This document shows, piece by piece, positions 45,263 through 53,658 of a DNA stretch of 64,000 nt (positions are counted from its first letter, which is position 1; each line of letters begins with the position of its first letter). The stretch is from Acerihabitans sp047324305 (lineage in GTDB: Bacteria; Pseudomonadota; Gammaproteobacteria; Enterobacterales; Enterobacteriaceae). The stretch spans positions 1,178,001 through 1,242,000 of the forward strand of contig NZ_CP178740.1 in the NCBI RefSeq assembly GCF_047324305.1, in the 5' to 3' direction. Made by a program: the position numbers and the translations under genes. Under the pieces are notes generated by a model. It did not search any database. It was not told the origin of the DNA and was given only the letters and a program-made list of their open reading frames with translations.

Positions 45263-46561
45263 ATGCGTAAAATAAAAGGGTTACGCTGGTATATGATCGC
45301 CCTGGTCACCGTTGGTACGGTGCTGGGTTACCTGACGCGTAACGCCATTGCGGTGGCAGCTCCTACCCTCCAGGACCAGCTGCATATCACCACACAGCAA
45401 TATTCCTATATTATTGCCGCCTACTCTGCATGTTATACGCTCATGCAGCCGGTAGCCGGTTATGTACTGGATTTGCTGGGCACAAAAGTCGGTTACGCCG
45501 TATTCGCCATCGTTTGGGCGCTGATGTGTATGGCGACCGCGCTGGCCAGCAGCTGGGGCGGACTGGCGATTGCCCGTGGCGCCGTCGGCATGGCTGAAGC
45601 GGCTATGATTCCCGCCGGCCTGAAGGCCAGCAGCGAATGGTTCCCGGCGAAAGAACGTTCTATCGCCGTGGGTTACTTCAACGTCGGCTCGTCAATCGGG
45701 GCGATGCTCGCACCGCCGCTGGTCGTCTGGGCGATTGTGGTTCACAGCTGGGAACTGGCGTTCGTTATCGTCGGCGCGCTGAGCCTGGCCTGGGCCATCG
45801 CCTGGCTGGTACTGTATAAGCACCCGAAAAACCAGAAGAAACTGAGCGACGAAGAGCGCGAATATATTCTGGGCGGCCAGGAAGCACAGCATCAGGTAAA
45901 CAACGCCAAGAAGTTGTCCGCCTGGCAGATTATCCGCAACCGTCAGTTCTGGGGCATCGCCATCCCGCGTTTCCTGGCTGAACCGGCCTGGGGTACCTTT
46001 AACGCCTGGATCCCGCTGTTCATGTTCAAGGCTTACGGGTTCAACCTGAAAGAAATCGCCCTGTTCGCCTGGATGCCGATGCTGTTTGCGGATCTCGGCT
46101 GTATCCTCGGCGGCTATATGCCTCCGTTCTTCCAGCGCATCTTCGGCGTTAACCTGATCGTTTCACGTAAACTGGTCGTGACCCTCGGCGGTTTCCTGAT
46201 GATTGGCCCTGGCCTTATCGGTCTGTTTACCAGTCCTTACGTTGCCATCGGCCTGCTGTGCATCGGCGGTTTTGCCCATCAGTCCCTGTCCGGCGCACTG
46301 ATTACGCTCTCCTCCGACGTCTTCGGCCGTAACGAAGTCGCCACCGCCAACGGCCTTACCGGCATGGCGGCCTGGACGGCAAGCACCATGTTCGCCCTGG
46401 TCGTAGGCGCCCTGGCGGACACCTTGGGCTTCAGCCCGCTGTTCGCGGTACTGTCGGTATTTGACTTACTGGCCGTGCTGGCGGTATGGACCATACTGCA
46501 AAACCGTCCGGTGGTGGAACTGCTGCCCGGGCAAGAGCCGCTCAAACCGGCCCATAGCTAA
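45263..46561 (+). CDS. exuT: Hexuronate (galacturonate/glucuronate) transporter
   Basis: This 432-residue MFS transporter of the anion:cation symporter group has twelve membrane helices, beginning LRWYMIALVTVGTVLGYLTRNAIAVAAPTLQ. The conserved loop motif follows helix 4 to 5 (GLKASSEWFPAKERSIAVGYFNVGSSIGAMLAPPLV). The ATG at 45263 has a GGGAGAAG ribosome site and matches the E. coli start; the open frame upstream by five codons does not. It supplies substrate to the divergent uxaCBA operon. Confidence 0.96.
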   Translation: MRKIKGLRWYMIALVTVGTVLGYLTRNAIAVAAPTLQDQLHITTQQYSYIIAAYSACYTLMQPVAGYVLDLLGTKVGYAVFAIVWALMCMATALASSWGGLAIARGAVGMAEAAMIPAGLKASSEWFPAKERSIAVGYFNVGSSIGAMLAPPLVVWAIVVHSWELAFVIVGALSLAWAIAWLVLYKHPKNQKKLSDEEREYILGGQEAQHQVNNAKKLSAWQIIRNRQFWGIAIPRFLAEPAWGTFNAWIPLFMFKAYGFNLKEIALFAWMPMLFADLGCILGGYMPPFFQRIFGVNLIVSRKLVVTLGGFLMIGPGLIGLFTSPYVAIGLLCIGGFAHQSLSGALITLSSDVFGRNEVATANGLTGMAAWTASTMFALVVGALADTLGFSPLFAVLSVFDLLAVLAVWTILQNRPVVELLPGQEPLKPAHS

Positions 46562-46620
46562 ATGACGCCGCAACGCGCGCTGTTTTCCACGCGACGCGGC
46601 GACCAATAGCACGTCCCTGA

Positions 46621-46659
46621 AATCCCCGGCACATGCATGACGCATTGCCGGGGATTTTT
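46621..46659 (+). terminator. Rho-independent terminator after exuT
   Basis: AATCCCCGGCA pairs with TGCCGGGGATT and is followed by TTTA, 60 bp past the exuT stop. Confidence 0.9.
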
Positions 46660-46716
46660 ATTCCGGGGCGGAAAAGTAGGTGTAATGGGATATGTCCATC
46701 TAGGCGCTTCATTTAA

Positions 46717-46734
46717 TAAGTGGTATAACAAATA
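46717..46734. promoter_or_regulatory. ExuR-like operator ahead of exuR
   Basis: TAAGTGGTATAACAAATA matches 13 of 18 positions of the ExuR/UxuR consensus, 100 bp before exuR. It suggests autoregulation of exuR. Confidence 0.6.
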
Positions 46735-46833
46735 TGTCATCGATGTGAGTTCTAAACGAGCAACTTTTGACGCGTTGCGCAGTGATGGCGCGGCACCGAC
46801 TAAAACGTTACCCAACATTTAAGAGCCTGTATC

Positions 46834-47610
46834 ATGGAATTCACCGAAACCCGACGATTATATCAACAGCTGGCCGCCGAGCTGAAACAACGCATCGAGA
46901 CCGGCGTCTATCCCGTGGGTGAAAAACTGCCGGCGGAGCGCTATATCGCGGAAGAGATGAATGTCAGCCGCACCGTGGTGCGTGAAGCCATCATCATGCT
47001 GGAAGTGGAAGGCTACGTTGAAGTGCGCAAAGGTTCCGGCATCCACGTCATCTCCAGTCAGCAAAAAAACCTGCTGCTGCCCAGCGGCGAGTTTCAGTTC
47101 ACCACCGCAGGTCCGTTTGAACTCCTGCAGGCGCGCCAGCTGATCGAGAGCAATATCGCCGAATTCGCCGCCACGCAGGTTACCCGCCAGGATATCGTGT
47201 TATTAATGGATATCCAGGAAAATGCCCGCCTGGAAGATCGTTTCCGCGATTCAAAATGGGATCTGAAATTCCATGTCCAGGTCGCCCTGGCGACGCAGAA
47301 CACCGCCATGGCCACCATTGTCGAGCAGATGTGGAGCCAACGGCTGCACAACCCGTACTGGCGCAAGCTGCATGAACATATCGATGATAAATCCATCGAA
47401 AGCTGGTGCGAAGATCACGATCATATCCTCAAGGCCTTGATCCGCAAAGACCCCTACGCGGCCAAACTGGCGATGTGGCAACATCTGGAAAACACCAAGC
47501 AAATGCTGTTCCACGCCACCACTGATGATTTCGAATTTAACGTCGACCGTTACATGTTTACCGAAAATCCGGTCGTACACCTTGATAGCCTGGCCAACGG
47601 CACCAAATAA
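46834..47610 (+). CDS. exuR: GntR-family hexuronate repressor ExuR
   Basis: ExuR represses the uxa and exu genes and is released by hexuronates. The winged-helix domain covers about residues 1-75 (YQQLAAELKQRIETGVYPVGEKLPAERYIAEEMNVSRTVVREAIIMLEVEGYVEVRKGSG). A FadR-type FCD helical effector domain follows, with metal- or ligand-binding His and Asp near residues 150-215 (DLKFHVQVALATQN, HDHILKAL). The 258 residues match E. coli. Confidence 0.97.
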   Translation: MEFTETRRLYQQLAAELKQRIETGVYPVGEKLPAERYIAEEMNVSRTVVREAIIMLEVEGYVEVRKGSGIHVISSQQKNLLLPSGEFQFTTAGPFELLQARQLIESNIAEFAATQVTRQDIVLLMDIQENARLEDRFRDSKWDLKFHVQVALATQNTAMATIVEQMWSQRLHNPYWRKLHEHIDDKSIESWCEDHDHILKALIRKDPYAAKLAMWQHLENTKQMLFHATTDDFEFNVDRYMFTENPVVHLDSLANGTK

Positions 47611-48021
47611 ACCCTCGCGTTGCATGTGATGATCAGGCCGCGGCGCGCCATTGAGGGCCCGCATCCGTGTAGGCGCCCTGGCGCCACGCCGGGGACGTTC
47701 GTTCATTTCAGGCCAATGGCGCGCCATGCTTGACTCTTCTTACCCCGTCCCAGGCGGATGTGCGCGTTTTCAACCTCCTGTTTTTGTTAGTCTTGCCAAG
47801 CGCTTGCGCCCGACGGCCGGACCACGTCAGTAAGTGTCGTTTTTCTGTCAGCCCATGTAAAAGAAGCCTTTGCCAGGCGTTTTTATTGCAATATATCCTC
47901 GCGGCGGGACGATTGTCGGTTATATTTCCCTGTCTCACGATGTCTGATTTTGTTACAGTGAGATGGCTTTTTTTACATTTTAACCAGGTTGTAAGCTGCT
48001 GTTTCAAGTTAGGAATGCTGA
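47611..48021. other. exuR-yqjA intergenic region
   Basis: A 410-bp gap. The left part is GC-rich and the last 120 bp AT-rich, fitting a yqjA promoter. The overlapping open frames on both strands look like chance: no ribosome site, no family. Confidence 0.5.
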
Positions 48022-48702
48022 ATGGATATACTAAAATCCCTGGTACATGCCCTCTGGCAACAGGATTTTGAAACACTTGCCGACCCTACATTGGTCTGGA
48101 CCCTCTATTTGATATTGTTTGTCATTTTATTTCTGGAGAACGGCTTGTTGCCCGCGGCTTTCCTGCCCGGGGACAGCCTGCTGATCCTGGTGGGCGTGCT
48201 GATAGCCAAAGGCACCATGAATTTTCCCCTGACCCTGCTGATACTGACGGCGGCCGCCAGCCTGGGATCGTGGATCAGTTATATACAGGGTAAATGGCTG
48301 GGCAATACGCGCATGGTGCAAAGCTGGCTGTCCCATTTGCCGGCGCAATATCACCAGCGCTCGCATTCTTTGTTTTACCGGCACGGGCTTTCGGCGCTGC
48401 TTATCGGTCGTTTTGTCGCCTTTGTCCGCACCCTGCTGCCGACCATCGCTGGCCTGGCCGGACTGAGCGATACCCGCTTCCAGCTGTTTAACTGGCTGAG
48501 CGCGTTTATCTGGGTATTTATCCTGACCACCGTCGGTTTCCTGCTTGGCAAAACCGCCCTGTTCAAGCATTACGAAGATGAGCTCATGCTGGGATTGATG
48601 TTACTGCCGCTGATCTTCCTGGTGATGGGACTGGTCGGCTCGCTGCTGATATTGTGGCGTAAAAAACGCGCCACGGACGCCGTAAAAAGGTTAAGAAAGT
48701 GA
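48022..48702 (+). CDS. yqjA: DedA-family membrane protein YqjA
   Basis: This 226-residue DedA/SNARE-associated family protein (E. coli 220) has four to five membrane segments, with ENGLLPAAFLPGDSLLILVG holding the conserved acidic and Pro residues and GRFVAFVRTLLPTIAGL holding the FxRxxxP motif. In E. coli, YqjA and its paralogue YghB are needed for membrane potential, drug and alkaline tolerance and cell division at high temperature. It overlaps mzrA by 4 bp. Confidence 0.95.
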   Translation: MDILKSLVHALWQQDFETLADPTLVWTLYLILFVILFLENGLLPAAFLPGDSLLILVGVLIAKGTMNFPLTLLILTAAASLGSWISYIQGKWLGNTRMVQSWLSHLPAQYHQRSHSLFYRHGLSALLIGRFVAFVRTLLPTIAGLAGLSDTRFQLFNWLSAFIWVFILTTVGFLLGKTALFKHYEDELMLGLMLLPLIFLVMGLVGSLLILWRKKRATDAVKRLRK

Positions 48703-49088
48703 ATGTGAACGTAAAATGGCGGCGCGGGTGGATGACATGGCGAGCGGTATTGGTGGCGACAGCCTCGCTGCTGGTCTTGATATTGCTGCTGCCGGCGCTG
48801 ATGACCAAAGAGACGGCGCTGGAGATTACCCTTGCCAGCGAACGCGGTTCCCTGCCCGACGGTTTTTATATCTACCAGCGCCTTGACGAGCGCGGCATCA
48901 GGATCAAAAGCATCACTCCCGCCAGGGACAGCCTGATTATCCTGCTCGATACGCCCGAACAGGCGCTGGCGGCGCAGCGCGCCCTGGAAGATCTGCTGCC
49001 GGAAAATTATTCGGTTTCACGCAGCCGGCACTATCCCCGCTGGCACTGGCTTCCCTATCTGCATACCGGCAATGCCCGGGTAGGCTAA
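48699..49088 (+). CDS. mzrA: EnvZ/OmpR modulator MzrA
   Basis: This 129-residue inner membrane protein (E. coli 127) has one membrane helix at about residues 12-32 (VLVATASLLVLILLLPALM) and a periplasmic C-terminal domain with PARDSLIILLDTPEQALAAQRALEDLLP. MzrA links the Cpx response to EnvZ in E. coli. It is translationally coupled to yqjA. The yqjC gene that follows in E. coli is absent here. Confidence 0.9.
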   Translation: MNVNVKWRRGWMTWRAVLVATASLLVLILLLPALMTKETALEITLASERGSLPDGFYIYQRLDERGIRIKSITPARDSLIILLDTPEQALAAQRALEDLLPENYSVSRSRHYPRWHWLPYLHTGNARVG

Positions 49089-49143
49089 CCCTATTAACCC
49101 TAAGAAATTGCTATAAGTTTTTTGCGGTTTGCCAAATCCGGGG

Positions 49144-49153
49144 CTACGCTTAC
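49144..49153 (+). promoter_or_regulatory. Candidate sigma-S -10 for yqjDEK
   Basis: CTACGCTTAC agrees with the CTAYRCTTA sigma-S pattern and lies 90 bp before yqjD, a gene known to be RpoS-dependent in E. coli. Confidence 0.5.
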
Positions 49154-49241
49154 AACAAGCGCTAAATATTAGACGCCTAGGTAGTAATGATGGATTAATA
49201 CGGGCTAACACTGATTCGTAAACGTCGAAGGAGTAAAAAAG

Positions 49242-49547
49242 ATGGTTAAAGATACGACCTCTGAACATTTACGCGCCGAATTAAAGTCATTGGCGGATAC
49301 GCTGGAAGAAGTGCTGCGTGGCTCCTCTCAGAAACCCAAGGCTGAATTTGACAAGTTGCGCAGCAAGGCGGAAAGCGCGCTCAAGGAAACCCGGACCCGT
49401 CTCGGCGATGGCGGCGAGCGCCTGGCCGAACAGACCAAAGTGGTTGCGGAAAAGGCCGATGAATATGTACATGACAACCCCTGGACGGGTATCGGCATCA
49501 GCGCCGTAGTCGGGTTTGTCCTTGGTGCGTTAATTATGCGGCGTTGA
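49242..49547 (+). CDS. yqjD: ElaB/YqjD-family tail-anchored ribosome-binding protein
   Basis: This 101-residue protein (E. coli 101) has a charged coiled-coil body (RAELKSLADTLEEVLRGSSQKPKAEFDKLRSKAESALKETR) and a C-terminal membrane anchor (WTGIGISAVVGFVLGALIMRR). In E. coli it binds 70S and 100S ribosomes in stationary phase and localises them to the membrane. AAGGAG ribosome site. First gene of yqjD-yqjE-yqjK. Confidence 0.93.
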   Translation: MVKDTTSEHLRAELKSLADTLEEVLRGSSQKPKAEFDKLRSKAESALKETRTRLGDGGERLAEQTKVVAEKADEYVHDNPWTGIGISAVVGFVLGALIMRR

Positions 49548-49551
49548 TAAA

Positions 49552-50013
49552 ATGATTGAACAGCAAAGCCAGGGCCCTGGCAAGGGCATTTTCACCATAG
49601 GCCAGCGTATTATTACCATTATTGTCAGTATGGTGGAGACCCGCCTGCGTTTGGCAGTGGTAGAGCTGGAACAAGAAAAATCCAATATTATCCAAATGCT
49701 GATGATGGCCGGTATTACGTTGTTACTGGCCGCTTTTGGCTTGATGAGCCTGCTGGTGCTGCTGATCTGGGCCATCGATCCGCAATACCGCCTGACGGCG
49801 ATAGCCACTACCACCGCGGTGCTGTTCGCGCTGGCGATTATTGGCGCCATCTGGACGTTGGGCAAGGCTAAGCGTTCCACCCTGCTGGGTTCCACGCGCG
49901 AAGAACTGCAGGTTGACCGGAATATATTGGAAAAGGTCCAAGACGAAATTCAGGAAGAAGAGAAAGCCCGCAAGCGCGAAAAGGAAAGGGAAAGAGCCAG
50001 GGAGGACAGATGA
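49552..50013 (+). CDS. yqjE: Membrane protein YqjE
   Basis: This 153-residue protein has two membrane helices (about residues 48-70 and 82-102) after the conserved GQRIITIIVSMVETRLRLAVVELEQEKSN segment, as in E. coli YqjE (134). The additional C-terminal 20 residues are highly charged (EEEKARKREKERERAREDR). Function unknown; co-transcribed with yqjD. Overlaps yqjK by 4 bp. Confidence 0.9.
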   Translation: MIEQQSQGPGKGIFTIGQRIITIIVSMVETRLRLAVVELEQEKSNIIQMLMMAGITLLLAAFGLMSLLVLLIWAIDPQYRLTAIATTTAVLFALAIIGAIWTLGKAKRSTLLGSTREELQVDRNILEKVQDEIQEEEKARKREKERERAREDR

Positions 50014-50294
50014 GCGACCATCAGCCTAAAATGACCAAAACCCAACTCCTGCGCACCATACACCAGCAGCGGCTGGATCTGGGGGCGGAAAAACGCGCCT
50101 GGTATTTTGCCACCGCCCGCTACGACCGCGGCTGGAACACGGTATTGAGCCTGCGCAAGTATCTGATAGCCGGTTCCAGCATACTGGCGCTGTACAATAT
50201 CCGTCATCCCAGCCGTTTTATCCGCTGGACAAAACGCGCGCTCGGCATCGTCGGTACGCTTAAACTGATTCGCACCACGCTTCAATCACGTTAA
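50010..50294 (+). CDS. yqjK: YqjK-like protein
   Basis: This 94-residue protein aligns with E. coli YqjK (99) through LLRTIHQQRLDLGAEKRAWYFATARYDRGWNTVLSLRKYLIAGSS. It is basic, with one weakly hydrophobic helix. No function is known. Last gene of the yqjDEK unit. Its start ATGA overlaps the yqjE stop. Confidence 0.85.
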   Translation: MSDHQPKMTKTQLLRTIHQQRLDLGAEKRAWYFATARYDRGWNTVLSLRKYLIAGSSILALYNIRHPSRFIRWTKRALGIVGTLKLIRTTLQSR

Positions 50295-50522
50295 TACGCC
50301 CTCCCGCGGGCGAAAGCCCGCAGGAATCTCCACCGCCCCGCCCCTTACTCAATTTTTTTGATAATAACCGACAGTTTTAATCGCTATCACCCAACCTTTC
50401 TTACGGATAACATCTCCTTCATCAAACGCAACGGGTCCATTAAGCCGCCTAACCTGCTTTAAAACCTGCTGTAATCTGGCTTTCGTTTTGAAGGCCGTCC
50501 TTTAAAATAAGATGGGAAGAAG

Positions 50523-50915
50523 ATGAAAAAATTAGATGATAGCGCCATCCTGGTTGCCCGGATCCTGTTGCCGATCCTATTTATCGTTTCCGGCTTCGGC
50601 AAAATAGGCGGCTACGCCGCTACGCAGCAATATATGGAAGCCATGGGCGTGCCCGGCTTTATGCTGCCCCTGACCATCTTGCTGGAATTCGGCGGCGGCC
50701 TCGCCATCCTGTTCGGTTTCCTCACCCGCACGGTTGCGTTGATCACCGTGGTCTTTGTCCTGCTGACCGCCTTTATTTTCCATAGCGATTTCTCCCAGGC
50801 TGGCAACCAGATCAACTTTATGAAGAACCTCTCCATCTCCGGCGGCTACTTACTGCTGGCGGTGCTGGGCGCCGGTTATTTCAGCATCGATCGCCTGCTT
50901 AACAAAAAGTGGTAA
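50523..50915 (+). CDS. yqjF: DoxX-family inner membrane protein YqjF
   Basis: This 130-residue protein (E. coli 130) has four membrane helices: ILLPILFIVSGFGKIGGYAATQQYM with the DoxX start, LPLTILLEFGGGLAILFGF with the conserved Glu, VALITVVFVLLTAFIFH, and ISGGYLLLAVLGAGYFSID. DoxX-type proteins are linked to quinone and thiol redox reactions. A clear gap of 230 bp, in which I see no gene, separates it from yqjK. Confidence 0.93.
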   Translation: MKKLDDSAILVARILLPILFIVSGFGKIGGYAATQQYMEAMGVPGFMLPLTILLEFGGGLAILFGFLTRTVALITVVFVLLTAFIFHSDFSQAGNQINFMKNLSISGGYLLLAVLGAGYFSIDRLLNKKW

Positions 50916-50938
50916 CAGGCCGCAGAAGGCAAAGCTGA

Positions 50939-50948
50939 CTACACTTAA
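50939..50948 (+). promoter_or_regulatory. Candidate -10 element at the head of the 107-bp repeat array
   Basis: CTACACTTAA, identical to the motif before cca, ends 9 bp before the first repeat unit. If active, transcription would start about where the array starts and would carry the whole array as a leader of yqjG. Confidence 0.4.
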
Positions 50949-50956
50949 CACAAGCA

Positions 50957-51457
50957 GTGTTCAAGGGAAAACGCCCCATGGCATGGTAGGCACGCGATCA
51001 TCGAGCTCACATAAGTCGTGTTAAAGGGAGAGCGTGCCAATGGGGTCGAATCGGGCGTGGTTTTCCCGCCCGACCGAGCGCCCCATAGTGCGCTATGCCT
51101 GCCAACGCCGAACTCAACGCAGGCGTGTTAAAGGGAGAGCGTGCCAATGGGGTCGAATCGGGCGTGGTTTTCCCGCCCGACCGAGCGCCCCATGGTGCGC
51201 TATGCCCGCCAACGCCTAACTCAACGCAGGCGTGTTAAAGGGAGAGCGTGCCAATGGGGTTGAATCGGGCGTGGTTTTCCCGCCCGACCGAGCGCCCCAT
51301 GGTGCGCTATGCCCGCCAACGCCGAACTCAACGCAGGCGGGTTAAAGGGAGAGCGTGAATGGGGTCGAATCGGGCGTGGTTTTCCCGCCCGACCGAGCGC
51401 CCCATGGCATGGTAGGCCCGCGATCATCGGGCTCACATAAGCCGTGTTAAAAGGGGA
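50957..51457. repeat. Tandem array with a 107-bp period
   Basis: Each full unit is a 69-bp core (beginning GTGTTAAAGGGAGAGCGTG) plus a 38-bp tail. Units start at 50957, 51018, 51125, 51232, 51339 and 51444. The first has a 46-bp deletion in its core, and the last keeps only ~13 bp. The fifth lacks 2 bp. Two tail types alternate: type A (GGCATGGTAGGC...) in the outer units and type B (GGTGCGCTATGCC...) in the three inner units; both are 38 bp. Every full core holds an inverted repeat TCGGGCG/CGCCCGA around eight bases. The array does not code: base changes fall on all codon positions and the period is not a multiple of three. I know of no named family that fits. Confidence 0.92.
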
Positions 51458-51525
51458 GTGTTCCATCACACCGCAGGCCCGCTGGCACCGGCCGCAATTA
51501 TCCACTGACTATAAGGAACTCGCAT

Positions 51526-52527
51526 ATGGGACTGCTCGTAGAGGGCCAATGGCAAAACAGCTGGTACGACACCAAATCCACCGGCGGACGCTTCGAACGC
51601 TCGGCGGCGCAGTTCCGCAACTGGATCACCCCTGACGGCGCGCCCGGCCCCACCGGCCGCGGCGGATTCGCCGCGGCGAACCACCGCTACCACCTCTATG
51701 TCTCGCTGGCCTGCCCGTGGGCGCACCGCACACTCCTGATGCGCAAACTCAAAGGCCTGGAGAACCTGATCCCGGTGTCCGTGGTCCATCCCCTGATGCT
51801 GGAAAACGGCTGGACCTTCGGCACTGATTTTCCCGGCGCCACCGGCGACCCGCTTTACCACAAGGATTACCTCTACCAGCTCTATCTCGAGGCCGACACC
51901 CGCTACAGCGGGCGCACCACGGTACCGGTGCTATGGGATACCGCGGGGAAAACCCTCGTCAGCAATGAATCGGCGGATATCATCCGCATGTTCAACAGCG
52001 CCTTCGACGGCGTCGGCGCCCGCGCCGGCGACTATTATCCCCGTGAACTGCGCGCGCAAATCGATGAGATTAACGGCTGGGTTTACGACCAGGTCAACAA
52101 CGGCGTCTATAAAGCGGGCTTCGCCACGTCCCAGCAAGCCTATGATGAAGCGGTGGAAGGCGTATTCGCCGCGCTGGATCGGCTCGAGGCGATACTGGGC
52201 CGCCATCGCTACCTCACCGGCGACCGGCTGACCGAAGCGGACCTGCGCCTCTGGACCACCCTGATCCGTTTTGATCCGGTCTATGTCACCCATTTCAAAT
52301 GCGATCGCCGCCGGATCGGCGATTATCTCAACCTCTCGGGCTTCCTGCGCGATATCTACCAAATGCCGGGCATCAGCGACACGGTGGATTTCGCCCATAT
52401 CCGCAACCACTACTACCGCAGCCACGCCACGCTCAATCCCCACGGTATCATTTCCATCGGACCGCGGCAGGATCTGGACGAACCGCACGGTCGCGACGAT
52501 CGTTTCGGCCCGGCGGACGAGGACTGA
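51526..52527 (+). CDS. yqjG: Glutathionyl-hydroquinone reductase YqjG
   Basis: This xi-class glutathione transferase reduces glutathionyl-hydroquinones. The catalytic C63 is in the SLACPWAHRTLLMRKLKGL motif, and NESADIIRMFN gives the glutathione-binding site. The C-terminal helical domain contains LTEADLRLWTTLIRFDPVYVTHFK and NYYRSH, as in E. coli YqjG (328). At 333 residues the protein has a slightly longer C-terminus. It follows the 107-bp array. Confidence 0.97.
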   Translation: MGLLVEGQWQNSWYDTKSTGGRFERSAAQFRNWITPDGAPGPTGRGGFAAANHRYHLYVSLACPWAHRTLLMRKLKGLENLIPVSVVHPLMLENGWTFGTDFPGATGDPLYHKDYLYQLYLEADTRYSGRTTVPVLWDTAGKTLVSNESADIIRMFNSAFDGVGARAGDYYPRELRAQIDEINGWVYDQVNNGVYKAGFATSQQAYDEAVEGVFAALDRLEAILGRHRYLTGDRLTEADLRLWTTLIRFDPVYVTHFKCDRRRIGDYLNLSGFLRDIYQMPGISDTVDFAHIRNHYYRSHATLNPHGIISIGPRQDLDEPHGRDDRFGPADED

Positions 52528-52571
52528 CCGGCGCCGGGATGCGGCGGCGTCAGGTTAACAGCGGCCGGATC

Positions 52572-53462
52572 TCAGGCGAATAATTTCGGGATTTCGCGCA
52601 GGAACCAGGATTTGGCCTCGCCCATGCTGTCGCGGCGCCAGGCCATAATGATATCGTTCTCCATACTGTACTCGGGGCCCACGACCCGCAGGCGTCCGGC
52701 GGCAATGTCCTCCGCCACCAGCGGATAGGGCATGGTGGCCACGCCCAGCCCGGCCAGCAGCGCCCGGCGCTTATCGTGCATGGAGCTTACCGTCAGGCGT
52801 TGCTGCTTATCCAACAGCTGCACGGTCAGCACCGGACGTTCGCGGGCGGTATCGGCAATGGCGATGCCGCGGTATTTTACCCGCGTCAACTCCGACAGCG
52901 GCTCCGGCTCCTGGTGAATGGGATGATCCGGGCTGGCCACGTACACGTTGAGGATTTTATACAATTTGCGGCTGTTGATTTCCGACGAGGTGCGAAAATG
53001 CATATCCGGCGCGATAACGATATCAGCCCGGCCCTGCTCCAGCCGTTCCCAGGCACCGGCCAGCACTTCGGTAATAATCGACACTTGGGTATTGGCCTTG
53101 CGCGCCAGCTTCTCGATTAAGGGGAACAGCTTCTCGCTCGGCACCAGGGCTTCCGTCACCACGGTTAAATGGGTTTCCCAGCCGCGCGCCAGCGCCTCGG
53201 CGTCGGTGGTCAGCTTATCCGCCGCTTCCAGCAGTACCCGCCCGCGCTCCAGCAGCATGCGCCCGACGTTGGTAAACTTGGTGCGATGCCCCGAACGGTC
53301 GAATAGCACCACATCCAGCTCTTCTTCCAGTTTTTGCATGGTATAGCTTAGCGCCGAAGGTACCCGGCCCAGTTCATCCGCCGCCGCGGCAAAACTGCCG
53401 CGCCGGTCGATGGCATCCATCACCCGTAATGCTTCCAGCGTTAACGCCCGTTCTCTAGCCAT
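52572..53462 (-). CDS. yhaJ: LysR-family transcriptional activator YhaJ
   Basis: The N-terminal winged helix (ALTLEALRVMDAIDRRGSFAAAADELGRVPSALSYTMQKLEEELDVVLFDRSGHR) is almost identical to E. coli YhaJ; the rest is the LysR effector domain. E. coli YhaJ responds to aromatic compounds such as dinitrotoluene products and activates yqjF and, in pathogens, type III secretion genes. The ATG at 53462 matches the E. coli start; a further in-frame ATG lies four codons upstream. Divergent from yhaK. Confidence 0.95.
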   Translation of the reverse strand: MARERALTLEALRVMDAIDRRGSFAAAADELGRVPSALSYTMQKLEEELDVVLFDRSGHRTKFTNVGRMLLERGRVLLEAADKLTTDAEALARGWETHLTVVTEALVPSEKLFPLIEKLARKANTQVSIITEVLAGAWERLEQGRADIVIAPDMHFRTSSEINSRKLYKILNVYVASPDHPIHQEPEPLSELTRVKYRGIAIADTARERPVLTVQLLDKQQRLTVSSMHDKRRALLAGLGVATMPYPLVAEDIAAGRLRVVGPEYSMENDIIMAWRRDSMGEAKSWFLREIPKLFA

Positions 53463-53658
53463 GCCCGGTCTCATTCAGGAAATTTGAATATACTGACCAG
53501 ATTAACTTGCTAACAATCCGCCGTCCATACCCTTACTATTTATAGAGTAAAGTTTTGGCGCCGCCGTCCCTATGCTGCCAGGCGGATAATAAACACGCCA
53601 TCCGACCCTACACATAAAAAATGGGCAGCTTGTCCATAGAAAATAAGCAGACAGAGCC

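Noticed and set aside
45013..45309. Open frames of 98 and 75 codons on the minus strand between uxaC and exuT
   Set aside because: They overlap the exuT start and its ribosome site, and show no ribosome site or recognisable sequence of their own.
47950..48000. CpxR box ahead of yqjA
   Set aside because: Only one half (TTTAC) of the GTAAA-N5-GTAAA pattern was found on the minus strand; the second half does not match.
47651..48076. Open frames on both strands between exuR and yqjA (113 and 122 codons)
   Set aside because: They mirror each other, lack ribosome sites and recognisable motifs, and cover the yqjA promoter.
50957..51457. CRISPR array
   Set aside because: Repeat units are contiguous with no unique spacers, the unit is too long and no cas genes are nearby.
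51034..51505. Open frames running through the 107-bp repeats (about 61 and 94 codons) with SD-like GGGAGAG before ATG
   Set aside because: The 107-bp period changes frame in each unit and differences between units fall on first and second codon positions, so the array is not protein-coding.
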